Shown: one piece after another, positions 39,401 through 46,722 of the stretch
Layout: each line of letters starts with the position of its first letter
Numbering within the stretch: position 1 is the stretch's first letter
Origin: Psychromarinibacter sediminicola
GTDB taxonomy: Bacteria; Pseudomonadota; Alphaproteobacteria; Rhodobacterales; Rhodobacteraceae
Length of the DNA stretch: 64,000 nt
NCBI RefSeq assembly: GCF_029168335.1
Contig: NZ_JARGYC010000012.1
Coordinates: forward strand, 17,820-81,819
Direction: 5' to 3'
Notes under the pieces: model-generated
What the model was told of the DNA's origin: nothing
The model's database searches: none
What the model saw: only the letters and a program-made list of their open reading frames with translations
Made by a program: the position numbers and the translations under genes

Positions 39401-40164
39401 TCGCTGTCGTCCGGCGCGGCCTGGGAATGCGAGAAGACCACGCCGCCCTCCGCGGCCTCTGGGGCCTCCGTCGCCGCCTCGTGCTCCGGCCCGGCCCCGC
39501 CCGGCACCGGATCGCCAGGCGCGGCCTCCGCCTCTTCGACGGCCGCCACCGCCGCGCCCCCGCGCCCCCGCCGCGGCTTCGGCGCCGACGCCTCCGCCGG
39601 CTCCGGCGCGTCGCCCAGCTTGCCCAGAACCTCGATCCGCCGCTTGTCCGGTTCGACCGTCTCGCCGCCCTCCAGCAGCCGCGCCGCATGCCGCGTCGGG
39701 CCGAAGAACGGCTCGCCGTCGAACTCCCCCTTCGCCGGCATCGCGACGAAGGAGACCGGGTTGAACCGGTACTGGGTCGCGAAGGTCTCCGCCTCGGCCA
39801 GCGTCGCGCGCGTGACCACGGCGACCTGCGCCTTGCCCTTCTTCATCTTCCAGTCGAAGACCAGATCGCTCGGATCGTACGGCGTCAACCCCACCAGCGC
39901 GTCGCGAATCTGCGCGATCCGGTCCGCCCGGCTCGGCCCCGGCGCGTCCACCTCGACATAGAGGATCTGCGAGTTCGGGATCACCAGCTTGGTGGTCATA
40001 CCCTCCGCTTCCAGATCCGCCGCCGTGCGCCGCAGAACCACCAGCTCGTCGACCAGATCGGGCGCATCCAGCGACACGTCGCCCACGCTCAGCCAGCCGG
40101 CCTGGGCCCGGTGCAAAAGGCTGATTCCGTCATGCGAGAGGTTCAGGGCGAAACTGGGTTTCAT
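36466..40164 (-). CDS. Very large membrane protein with GspL/PilM-like N-terminus and PilP/GspC-like C-terminus
   Basis: A 1232-residue protein. Residues 1-165 look like an actin-like cytoplasmic domain of the GspL/PilM type (FALNLSHDGISLLHRAQAGW; VIPNSQILYVEVDAPG; VAVVTRATLAEAETFATQY). A Pro/Ala/Glu-rich region follows, then one transmembrane segment near residues 500-525 (FLGAALTLIVLLALAAVALW). About 640 further Pro/Ala/Glu/Thr-rich residues are predicted to be disordered and periplasmic. The final ~70 residues (NLIGIYGSASNRRALVRLAS; YVKVQVGDEVDGGQVAAIGD; RLSYVKRGRTITLTLP) form a small beta domain like PilP/GspC. No other secretion or pilus genes are adjacent. TATTAT on the coding strand (40182-40177) sits only 12 bp before the ATG, so the mRNA leader may be very short. 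Confidence 0.8.
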   Translation of the reverse strand: MKPSFALNLSHDGISLLHRAQAGWLSVGDVSLDAPDLVDELVVLRRTAADLEAEGMTTKLVIPNSQILYVEVDAPGPSRADRIAQIRDALVGLTPYDPSDLVFDWKMKKGKAQVAVVTRATLAEAETFATQYRFNPVSFVAMPAKGEFDGEPFFGPTRHAARLLEGGETVEPDKRRIEVLGKLGDAPEPAEASAPKPRRGRGGAAVAAVEEAEAAPGDPVPGGAGPEHEAATEAPEAAEGGVVFSHSQAAPDDSEATAEPEPEVPLSFASRRGAAAHVNGHAVPPAAAAPAPEAPPAGPKVEDLPPVESRPAVRVAPPENEAAAPETTSPESAAPEGADDAPSAGAAPEESAPGPRRVPPVKRVNGAPLPPPVKITPRSTDPASPAARAAAVNPEAPELAKKADPVMDMAADTALGAAVPERKGRGRLADTLGRMSGRDKAARESSAAEEMATALKGPATTFDRPSAPPSKPEKARPVTATEADAMTVFGARGQVPPRARPRFLGAALTLIVLLALAAVALWSTWLMDDVASGWFGLGDEPAVTEAEEPAPVIVPDTLTPATEPEPEIAGLPDGAEPDAAGAGSEAATEAPAEDTPPVEPSVPLPGIEVTALQPEPDETPPVAPDAPRVETEGAATPPAAPEETPPAVTGAGDTPPELAAASPALPETPGIDTSAAEPPAVPEAPAEDTAAGASGATSLDDTPPSDIATIAPELADSAAPSSDITAPADGGAAPDELEIVRLDAPPASEDAPQAEVSAPAPTQVAPPTPAEAEAIYERTGVSVLAPPAIDSPGIDRIDGTVLSSADVALAEPAERGLPEAEALVPEAPTPATAGRPPLPLVEFDLDARGLVRATEEGALSPKGVMVYRGEPSVVPPPRPGTEPPVDDSQLREAPGLETPAEETELAVETPAEAPPLRPEEIVEAAAPPAEEAGAAPEGEAAAAAAEETAALDPERVSDLAPILDESDLAEAEERARFGGLTREELAAIRPTERPGEATVELAAATPADTAGTAGDGPAAETEAETEAVPEPDPDDPLIDYADVVPPLRPGTEVPGRGDNNPSLAGELLEEETAALDGEAEAAVEEQTFEDATELAVAASLTPATRPAGFASVVQAALDEAATAPAPPQEETAANDPTPDVSVPVRAPEIPTSASVAATATDENALRLNRVNLIGIYGSASNRRALVRLASGRYVKVQVGDEVDGGQVAAIGDDRLSYVKRGRTITLTLPTSG

Positions 40165-40329
40165 GCGTGCCGTCTATAATATGTCGGGGAGGCGCGTGGG
40201 AGTCGCGCTCCCGTGTGGAGGGCTGTTTAAAGCAACAAACCGCCGAGATAAAGCAAAACACCCGCCCGCGACCTTGCGACGCCGCCCGCAACACCCGACA
40301 GTTGCCGCAATCGTGAAAGGCCCTCGACC

Positions 40330-41007
40330 ATGCGCGCCCTCGCTCTGCTGCTGACCGTTCTGTTCGTGCTGCCCGCCGCGGCGCAGGAGCCGCCCCACCG
40401 CCTCACCGTCACCGGCGAGGGCCAGGTGGCCCAGCCCCCCGACATGGCGGTGCTGACCCTGGGCGTCACGACCGAGGCGAAGGAGCCCGCCCGCGCCATG
40501 GATGCGGCCTCCGCCGCCACCGCCGGCATCCTCGACACGCTGGCCGCCGCCGGCCTCGCCGACACCGACGTGCAGACCGGCGAACTGACCCTCTCGCCGA
40601 TCCGGTCCAGCGCCTCCACCACGGAGGGAGAGCGCATCACCGGCTTCCGCGCCACCAACATCGTCACCGCGAAACTGCGCGATCTCGACCGCCTGGGCGC
40701 GGTGCTGGGCGCCGTCCTCGATGCCGGCGCCAACACCTTCCGCGGCCTGCGCTTCGACCTGCAGGATCCGGCCCCCGCCCGCGACGAGGCCCGCCGCCGC
40801 GCCGTGGCCGACGCGATGCACAAGGCCGAACTCTTCGCCGACGCCGCCGGCCTCACCCTCGGCCCGGTGCTCGAATTCAACGAATCGCCCGGCTCCGGCC
40901 GCCCCGAGATGATGCGCGCCGCGGCCGCCGCCCCGGTCCCCGTCGCCGAAGGCGAGGTCACCATCAGCGCCGAGGTCACCATGGTCTTCCAGATCACCGG
41001 CCCCTGA
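40330..41007 (+). CDS. SIMPL-domain (DUF541) periplasmic protein
   Basis: A 225-residue protein with a signal peptide (MRALALLLTVLFVLPAAAQE, cut after AAA or AQ) and one SIMPL/DUF541 domain: LTVTGEGQVAQPPDMAVLTLGV, then ITGFRATNIVTAKLRDLDRLG, and a C-terminal EGEVTISAEVTMVFQI. In other bacteria such proteins (BP26, YggE) are periplasmic or outer-membrane-associated and linked to oxidative stress tolerance. It stands alone, divergent from the large GspL/PilP-like gene. The last 57 bp of the gene and the following repeat motif are duplicated immediately downstream. Confidence 0.9.
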   Translation: MRALALLLTVLFVLPAAAQEPPHRLTVTGEGQVAQPPDMAVLTLGVTTEAKEPARAMDAASAATAGILDTLAAAGLADTDVQTGELTLSPIRSSASTTEGERITGFRATNIVTAKLRDLDRLGAVLGAVLDAGANTFRGLRFDLQDPAPARDEARRRAVADAMHKAELFADAAGLTLGPVLEFNESPGSGRPEMMRAAAAAPVPVAEGEVTISAEVTMVFQITGP

Positions 41008-41192
41008 CGCCGTCCCCCTGGGCCTCTTCTCGTTCCAAATACGCAATCCGCCCCGCGCCCCACGCGACCACGCCGGCCCCGGCACACCGGCGCCAAGGGC
41101 GAAGCCACCACCAGCGCCGAAACCGCCATGGTCCTCGCACTCACCGGCCCGCAACGACCGCCCCCCGGGCTTCTTCTCGTTGAAAAATACGC
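40951..41192. repeat. Tandem duplication of the SIMPL gene end plus CTTCTTCTCGTT motif
   Basis: The segment 40951-41044 (last 57 bp of the SIMPL gene and the motif copy at 41024-41046) is repeated with divergence at 41098-41192, 147 bp downstream. The second copy retains recognisable gene-end sequence (ACCAGCGCCGAAACCGCCAT versus ATCAGCGCCGAGGTCACCAT) but has lost the stop codon and reading frame context. Both copies end in the motif (CGTTCCAAATACGC; CGTTGAAAAATACGC). It shows that this motif family can be copied together with flanking DNA. The remaining gap to 41296 shows no gene. Confidence 0.7.
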
Positions 41193-41295
41193 ACGCCCGA
41201 CAGCGCCACAGGAGACCACCCCCGCCACGGCGCGACACCTCCCCACGGGCGGAAAAAAGCGTCGCGCGGCAGCGCGGCCATATGCCAGCCGCCGC

Positions 41296-42021
41296 TCAGA
41301 TCTCGATCCGCTGGAACGAATCCCGCAGCGCCTGGCTCCAGGCCTCGGACATCCGGCGGAAGCCCTCGTCCTGCGCCTCGATCCGTCGCTGATCGGTGAC
41401 CCGGCAGGCGTCGCGCTCGATCACCGCCAGATCCAGCGGCATCCCCACCGACAGGTTCGACCGCAGCGTCGAATCCATGCTCAGCAGCACCGCCTTCTGC
41501 GCATCCGCCAGCGAGGTCTCCGGCCGCACCACGCGGTCCAGGATCGGCTTGCCGTACTTGTGCTCGCCGATCTGCAGGAACGGCGTGTCGCGCGTGGCCT
41601 CGATGAAATTCCCCTCGGGATAGATCAGGAACAGCCGCATCGCCCCGCCGCGCCGCTGCCCGGCCACCACCATGCTGGCGCTCGCGCGCTCCGCGCCGGC
41701 GGTCATCCGCGAGGCGATGTCGCTGGACACCTCGGCCAGCGTGTCGCCCACGATCTCGGCCACCCGCAGCATCGTCTCGGCCGTCAGGATCGAATCGCCC
41801 GCGTCCGGGCTGCGGTCCTTCGCCGCCTCGTCCAGCCGCGCCAGCGCGGTCTGCGTCACGCTCAGCGACCCGGCGGTGAGAATGCCGATCACCCGCTCGC
41901 CCGGCTCCTCGAACAGGAACATCTTGCGATAGGTCGAGATGTTGTCGAGCCCGGCATTGGTCCGGGTGTCGGACAGCATCACGATGCCGGCATCCAGAAG
42001 AAGCCCCACGCAATAGGTCAT
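41296..42021 (-). CDS. Anbu-type proteasome-related peptidase (HslV-like)
   Basis: A 241-residue Ntn-hydrolase of the Anbu family, a bacterial relative of proteasome beta subunits. The N-terminus MTYCVGLLLDAGIVMLSDTRTNAG exposes Thr2 as nucleophile after Met removal. Asp18 (in LSDTR) and the Lys of STYRKMFLF complete the usual catalytic set. Further family segments are IGILTAGSLSVTQ and MRLFLIYPEGNFIEATRDTPF. Anbu forms an open helical ring assembly in other bacteria. It is the last gene of a four-gene cluster with transglutaminase-like, alpha-E and ATP-grasp proteins, known from comparative genomics as a predicted peptide-tagging and processing system. Its natural substrate is unknown. Confidence 0.93.
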   Translation of the reverse strand: MTYCVGLLLDAGIVMLSDTRTNAGLDNISTYRKMFLFEEPGERVIGILTAGSLSVTQTALARLDEAAKDRSPDAGDSILTAETMLRVAEIVGDTLAEVSSDIASRMTAGAERASASMVVAGQRRGGAMRLFLIYPEGNFIEATRDTPFLQIGEHKYGKPILDRVVRPETSLADAQKAVLLSMDSTLRSNLSVGMPLDLAVIERDACRVTDQRRIEAQDEGFRRMSEAWSQALRDSFQRIEI

Positions 42022-42051
42022 GTCCCGGCCCGTGCCCCGTTCCCCGTTCCG

Positions 42052-42867
42052 CTACTGCTGCTGGACCTGCGCGACGTTCACCTCGACGTCAAGATATTCC
42101 GTCGCCACACCCTGCGCCACGCCCCGGATCGGCGCCGCGTCCACCGCGTCGAAGCCCGAGCCCAGCCGGATATAGCGCGCATCCGGGCAGCAGGCATTCG
42201 CCGGGTCGAACCCGACCCAGCCCAGCCCCTCCAGGAACAGCTCCGCCCAGGCATGGCTCGCCTCGGCCATCGCGTCGCCGCCTTCCGAGAACAGGTAGCC
42301 CGCGACATAGCGCGCCGGGATCCCCAAGGTCAGCGCCGCGGCGATCAGCACATGGGTTTGGTCCTGGCAGACGCCGTAGCCATGCTCCAGCGCCTCCGCC
42401 GCGGTGGTCGCGGCATCGGTCTCGCCGGGGCTGTAGACGATCGTCTCCGTCACCGTCCGCGCCAGCGCATGCGCGCGGCCCAGCCCCGTCTCCTCGCCCG
42501 CCACCGCCGCCTCCGCCAGGCGCCGCAGGCCGGTGCTGGGCCGGGTGGCCCGGCTGTGGCGCAGATAGACCGGCGGCCGCACCGTCTCGCGATGCCCGCG
42601 CAGCACCCCGTTCAGATCGGCCGTCTCGACCTCGCCCGCGACCTCGACGGTCAGCCCGCTGACCCAGCCGCGCATCGACAGCGTCTGCACCCAGTCGCCG
42701 GCCCCGTCGCGGAACCCGGCGCCGATCTGGCCGCCCTCGGCGCGGACCGACCAGTCCACCACCCGCTGGTTCTCGCAATCGGCCGGCTGCAGGCGCTGGC
42801 TCTGCACCAGGTCGCGCACCGGCTCGGCGAAACGATAGGTGGTCCGGTGCGACACGCTCAGCCTCAT
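42052..42867 (-). CDS. Transglutaminase-like protease of the Anbu cluster
   Basis: A 271-residue protein with an N-terminal beta domain (LSVSHRTTYRFAEPVRDLVQ) and a transglutaminase-like cysteine protease core. The Cys is in GYGVCQDQTHVLIAAAL, the His in MAEASHAWAELFLEG, and the Asp in WVGFDPANAC. Such proteins hydrolyse peptide bonds rather than cross-link in most bacteria. It overlaps the alpha-E gene by four bases (ATGA) and precedes the Anbu peptidase by 30 bp, so it belongs to the same transcript. The proposed role is processing of peptides made by the ATP-grasp partner. Confidence 0.93.
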   Translation of the reverse strand: MRLSVSHRTTYRFAEPVRDLVQSQRLQPADCENQRVVDWSVRAEGGQIGAGFRDGAGDWVQTLSMRGWVSGLTVEVAGEVETADLNGVLRGHRETVRPPVYLRHSRATRPSTGLRRLAEAAVAGEETGLGRAHALARTVTETIVYSPGETDAATTAAEALEHGYGVCQDQTHVLIAAALTLGIPARYVAGYLFSEGGDAMAEASHAWAELFLEGLGWVGFDPANACCPDARYIRLGSGFDAVDAAPIRGVAQGVATEYLDVEVNVAQVQQQ

Positions 42868-43817
42868 GCGATCCGCCCCGTCAGATAGCTCGCCCGGATC
42901 GCCTCGGCCAGCCGCCGGGTCCGGTCGATGAACCGCTGCAGGAACTCGTGCAGCCCCTCGCGCAGGATATCGTCCACCCGCGCCTCGGCCAGCTCGCCCA
43001 GCATGCCGCGCACCTCGGTCTGCGCGCCGGTCGTCCGGTGATAGGCCCGCGCCAGCACGTCGAGGCTCTCGTTGACCTCGGAGACGCAGGACAGAAGCGA
43101 CCGGGGGCATTGCGTGTTCAGGATCAGGAACTCGGCGATCTTCCATGCGGTGATCTCGCCGCCATAGGCATGGTTGAACGCCCGGTAGCTGCTCAGCGCC
43201 CGAAGCAGCGTGGTCCACTGATAGTTGTCCAGCCCGGTGCCCACATAGGTCACCTCCGGCAGCAGCACGTAGTATTTCACGTCGAGCAGCCGCGCCGTGT
43301 TGTCGGCCCGCTCCACCGCATAGCCCAGCCGCAGGAACTGGAACCCGTCGTTGCGCAGCATCGACACCTGCGTCGCGCCGCGCACCAGCGCGGCGGTGCG
43401 CATCGTCCAGTCGGTCAGATCGGCCAGCGGCAGCTGGCTGCGCTCGGTCCGCTGCATCTCGCGGATCTCCTGGAAGGCGCCGTTCAGCGCGTCCCAGACC
43501 TGCCCGGTGATCGCGGTGCGCACGATGCGCCCGTTCTCGCGGGCCGCGGTGACGCAGGACAGGATCGAAGACGGGTTGTCCTTGTCGAAGAACATGTGGC
43601 TTTCGATGTTGCGCTGCACCGCGTCGCCGTATTTCTCGCGGAAGGCGGCATAGGTGCCGCCGGCCACCAGCACGCTCTCCCATTCGTTGCGATAGCCGCC
43701 GCCGATATTGGGCAAAAGCGCATTCCGCGCCCCCACTTCCAGAAGCCGCGCATTCGCCTCCGCCCGCTCCAGGTAGCGCCCGATCCAGAACAGGTTCTCC
43801 GCCGTCCGGCTCAGCAT
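42864..43817 (-). CDS. Alpha-E domain protein
   Basis: A 317-residue all-helical alpha-E protein, beginning MLSRTAENLFWIGRYLERAE, with further family blocks RNEWESVLVAGG, DNPSSILSCVTAARENGR and LGYAVERADNTARLLDVKYY. Alpha-E proteins are always found with circularly permuted ATP-grasp proteins, often fused to them, and are thought to be part of a peptide ligase system. ATG 43817 is chosen because the conserved N-terminus starts there. Its stop overlaps the transglutaminase-like gene start. The ATP-grasp gene lies 178 bp upstream, an unusually wide gap for this cluster. Confidence 0.93.
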   Translation of the reverse strand: MLSRTAENLFWIGRYLERAEANARLLEVGARNALLPNIGGGYRNEWESVLVAGGTYAAFREKYGDAVQRNIESHMFFDKDNPSSILSCVTAARENGRIVRTAITGQVWDALNGAFQEIREMQRTERSQLPLADLTDWTMRTAALVRGATQVSMLRNDGFQFLRLGYAVERADNTARLLDVKYYVLLPEVTYVGTGLDNYQWTTLLRALSSYRAFNHAYGGEITAWKIAEFLILNTQCPRSLLSCVSEVNESLDVLARAYHRTTGAQTEVRGMLGELAEARVDDILREGLHEFLQRFIDRTRRLAEAIRASYLTGRIA

Positions 43818-43867
43818 GGACAGCCCTCCGCCCCGACGCACGCCCCCCGCGGCCAGCGCACCATATC

Positions 43868-43890
43868 CCCTCCCCCTGCCAGGGGGAGGG
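43868..43890. repeat. CCCTCCCCCT hairpin inside the Anbu cluster gap
   Basis: A perfect 10-bp stem CCCTCCCCCT / AGGGGGAGGG with loop GCC lies in the 178-bp gap between the ATP-grasp and alpha-E genes. The rest of the gap holds purine-rich GGGAGGGGGT and pyrimidine-rich CCCCTCTCCCCC tracts. Very similar C/G-rich hairpins occur as dispersed repeats in other alphaproteobacteria. No promoter was recognised. Confidence 0.55.
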
Positions 43891-43995
43891 CTAGGGAGGG
43901 GGTAAGCAGTTGGGTCATGGAGGGCGTCAGGCGGAAGGTCAGCGAGAGACCAAACCCCTCTCCCCCAGACACCACGCCCTCTCCCGATCGCCCCG

Positions 43996-45423
43996 TCATT
44001 CCGCCAGCACCCAGGTATCCTTCACCCCGCCGCCCTGCGACGAGTTCACCACCAGCGACCCTTCCTTCAGCGCCACCCGCGTCAGCCCGCCCGGCACCAG
44101 CTCGATCTCCTCGCCCACCAGGCAGAACGGCCGCAGGTCCACATGCCGCGGTGCCACGCCCTCCTCGACAAAGGACGGACAGGTCGACAGCGCCAGCGTC
44201 GGCTGCGCGATATAGTTCTCCGGCCGCTCCTCGATCTTCGACCGGAACGCCTCGATCTGGCCCTCGGTCGACTTCGGCCCCACCAGCATCCCGTACCCGC
44301 CCGAGCCGTGCACCTCCTTCACCACCAGCTCCGGCAGATGCTCCAGCACGTATTTGCGCTCGTCCGGCCGCGCGCATTGCCAGGTCGGCACGTTCCGCAG
44401 GATCGGCTCCTCGCCCAGATAGAACCGCACCATCTCGGGCACATAGGTATAGATCGCCTTGTCGTCGGCCACGCCGGCCCCCGGCGCCGAACAGATCGTG
44501 ACCCCGCCCGAGCGGTACACGTTCATCAGCCCCGGCACCCCCAGCATCGAGTCCGGCCGGAAGCACAAAGGATCCAGGAAGGCATCGTCGATCCGCCGGT
44601 AGATCACGTCCACCTTCTGCGGGCCCTCGGTGGTCTTCATCCAGACGAAATCGCCCTCGACGAACAGGTCCTGCCCCTCCACCAGTTCCAGCCCCATCAT
44701 GTCGGCCAGGAAAGTGTGCTCGTAATAGGCGCTGTTGAAATGCCCCGGCGTCAGGATCACCGCGCAGGGCTCGCCGTCGCATTTCTTCGGCGCGACCGAG
44801 TGCAACGTCCGCTTCAGCGCCCGGGCATAGCCCTCCACCGGCGCGATCCGGTTCTTCTGGAACAGCTGCGGGAACATCCGCATCATGATCTCGCGGTTCT
44901 CCAGCATGTAGGACACGCCCGACGGCGTCCGGCAGTTGTCCTCCAGCACATAGAACTCGTCGGGCCCCACCCGCACCAGGTCGATCCCCACGATCTGGCT
45001 GTAGACGCCCTTGGGCGGCATGATCCCCACCACCGCCTTCTCGTAGGCCTCGTTGGTGTAGACCAGCTTGTCCGGGATCCGCCCCGCCCGCACGATCTCG
45101 CCGCGCCCGTAGACGTCGCAAAGAAAGGCGTTCAGCGCCCGCGCCCGCTGCTTGATGCCGCGCTCCAGCTTGCGCCACTCGTCGGCCGAGAACACGCGCG
45201 GGAACATGTCGAACGGGATCAGCCGGTCCGGATCGCCCCCCTCGCCGTAGACGGCGAAGGTGATGCCGATCCGGCGGAACAGCTTTTCCGCCTCGTGCTG
45301 CTTCAGCGTGCGCAGCTCGACCGGCATGTCTTGCATCCAGTCCTGCAGACCGGCATAGGGCGCGCGCACCGCACCGCCGTCCTCCATCTCGTTGAAATAG
45401 CGGGGGTCTGCGGCCTTGCTCAT
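43996..45423 (-). CDS. Circularly permuted type 2 ATP-grasp protein
   Basis: A 475-residue amidoligase-like protein of the circularly permuted ATP-grasp family. Recognisable segments are RRIGITFAVYGEGGDPDRLIP, IVGIDLVRVGPDEFYVLEDN (the Glu/Asn metal site), AVILTPGHFNSAYYEH, VVKEVHGSGGYGMLVGP and the ending HVDLRPFCLVGEEIELVPGG. Members are predicted to form peptide bonds on small peptides or proteins. It is the first gene of the cluster leading to alpha-E, transglutaminase-like and Anbu. ATG 45423 opens MSKAADP; MRCM at 45432 is an alternative. It is divergent from the MBL exonuclease gene across 188 bp. Confidence 0.93.
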   Translation of the reverse strand: MSKAADPRYFNEMEDGGAVRAPYAGLQDWMQDMPVELRTLKQHEAEKLFRRIGITFAVYGEGGDPDRLIPFDMFPRVFSADEWRKLERGIKQRARALNAFLCDVYGRGEIVRAGRIPDKLVYTNEAYEKAVVGIMPPKGVYSQIVGIDLVRVGPDEFYVLEDNCRTPSGVSYMLENREIMMRMFPQLFQKNRIAPVEGYARALKRTLHSVAPKKCDGEPCAVILTPGHFNSAYYEHTFLADMMGLELVEGQDLFVEGDFVWMKTTEGPQKVDVIYRRIDDAFLDPLCFRPDSMLGVPGLMNVYRSGGVTICSAPGAGVADDKAIYTYVPEMVRFYLGEEPILRNVPTWQCARPDERKYVLEHLPELVVKEVHGSGGYGMLVGPKSTEGQIEAFRSKIEERPENYIAQPTLALSTCPSFVEEGVAPRHVDLRPFCLVGEEIELVPGGLTRVALKEGSLVVNSSQGGGVKDTWVLAE

Positions 45424-45611
45424 GCATCTCACTCTTCACCGGCGGCCCGCGAAGTTCAAGCTTTCCCGCACCCCGCCGCGACGGCGCCGGCCCGGCTGCC
45501 CAAGGATTAGGCAGCCGCCGCGCCCGTCCCGCCATCATACACGCTTTCCCCCGCCCGGCCATCGCCGCGGCGGGCGTTGGACGCCCCGCCCCGGCCCGCT
45601 ATCTTCGCCCC

Positions 45612-46625
45612 ATGGCCGTGCTCACCTTCACGCCCGAGGGCATCCACTGCCCCGCAGGCGGCTTTCACATCGACCCCTGGCGCCCCGTCGACCGGGCGCT
45701 GATCACCCACGGCCACGCCGATCATGCGCGTCCCGGCCACGCGCACTATCTCGCGACCGAAACGGCCGCCCCGGTCATCCGCCACCGCCTCGGCGACATC
45801 GCCCTCGACACCATTCCCTACGGCGAGACCCGCCGGATCGGCGACGCCACGGTCTCCTTCCACCCCGCCGGCCACGTCTCCGGCTCGGCGCAGATCCGGG
45901 TGGCGGTCGGCGGCGAGGTCTGGGTCGTCTCCGGCGATTACAAGACCGAGCCCGACGGGCTGTCCGAGCCCTTCGAGCCGGTGAAATGCCACGCCTTCGT
46001 CACCGAATGCACCTTCGGCCTGCCGGTCTTCAAATGGGCCCCCCAGGCCGAGATCGCCGCCGAGATCAACGCCTGGTGGGCCGCCACGCTCGCCCAGGGC
46101 CGCACCCCGGTCCTCGGCGCCTACGCCCTCGGCAAGGCCCAGCGCCTGCTGGCCTGCCTCGACCCGTCGATCGGCCCGATCCTCACCCATGGTGCCGTCG
46201 AGACCGTGAACGAGGTGCTCCGCGCCCAGGGCCTCGCGCTGCCCGACACCATCCGCGTCACGCCCGAGACCGATCCGAAGGACCACCCGAACGCGCTGGT
46301 CCTGTCCACGCCGTCCGGCCTCGGCACGACCTGGATGCGCCGCTTCGGCCAGACCTCCGCCGCCTTCGCCAGCGGCTGGATGCGCCTGCGCGGCGTCCGG
46401 CGCCGCCGCGCCGCCGACCGCGGCTTCGTGATGTCGGACCATGCCGACTGGGACGGGCTGAACGCCGCGATCCGCGACACCGGCGCCGAACGCGTCTTCG
46501 TCACCCACGGCTACACGGCGCAGTTCCGCCGCTGGCTGGAGGATCAGGGCTACGACGCCCAGGTCGTGGACACCGAGTTCGAGGGCGAAAGCCTCGACAC
46601 CCCCGACGCGGAAGATGCGGCATGA
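45612..46625 (+). CDS. Ligase-associated MBL-fold DNA exonuclease
   Basis: A 337-residue metallo-beta-lactamase-fold nuclease. The metal motif is LITHGHADHARPGH (about residues 35-48), with later ligands in VSFHPAGHVSGSAQIRV, VVSGDYKTEPDG and FVMSDHADWDG, and a final His in RVFVTHGYTAQF. This subgroup is annotated as ligase-associated DNA exonuclease, and in many bacteria it forms a repair module with an ATP-dependent ligase and an Lhr-like helicase. Here the ligase gene follows but no helicase is adjacent. The two genes, usually nearly contiguous, are separated by a cluster of three hairpins. Confidence 0.93.
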   Translation: MAVLTFTPEGIHCPAGGFHIDPWRPVDRALITHGHADHARPGHAHYLATETAAPVIRHRLGDIALDTIPYGETRRIGDATVSFHPAGHVSGSAQIRVAVGGEVWVVSGDYKTEPDGLSEPFEPVKCHAFVTECTFGLPVFKWAPQAEIAAEINAWWAATLAQGRTPVLGAYALGKAQRLLACLDPSIGPILTHGAVETVNEVLRAQGLALPDTIRVTPETDPKDHPNALVLSTPSGLGTTWMRRFGQTSAAFASGWMRLRGVRRRRAADRGFVMSDHADWDGLNAAIRDTGAERVFVTHGYTAQFRRWLEDQGYDAQVVDTEFEGESLDTPDAEDAA

Positions 46626-46644
46626 CCCCACGCTACATCCACGC

Positions 46645-46714
46645 CCGGAATTTTGGAAAAATTCCGGCCCGGATCGTTCGAACGATCCGACCAAAATTCT
46701 TCCCAAGAATTTTG
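46645..46714. repeat. Cluster of three hairpins between exonuclease and ligase
   Basis: Three perfect stems follow each other: CCGGAATTTT (46645-46654 / 46658-46667, loop GGA), CGGATCGTTC as a loop-free palindrome (46670-46689), and CAAAATTCTT (46692-46701 / 46705-46714, loop CCC). Spacers are 2 bp. The cluster begins 19 bp after the exonuclease stop and ends 8 bp before the ligase ATG. The ligase frame stays open backwards through the cluster to an ATG at 46615 overlapping the exonuclease end, so the cluster is translatable if that start is used. Placed inside an operon, it may modulate downstream expression. Confidence 0.8.
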
Positions 46715-46722
46715 CCCGCGCA

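Noticed and set aside
40175..40182. TATAAT as a promoter for the SIMPL gene
   Set aside because: No suitable -35 lies upstream on the + strand and it would be 150 bp from the gene. It may serve the opposite gene as TATTAT, but that also lacks a -35, so no promoter feature is called.
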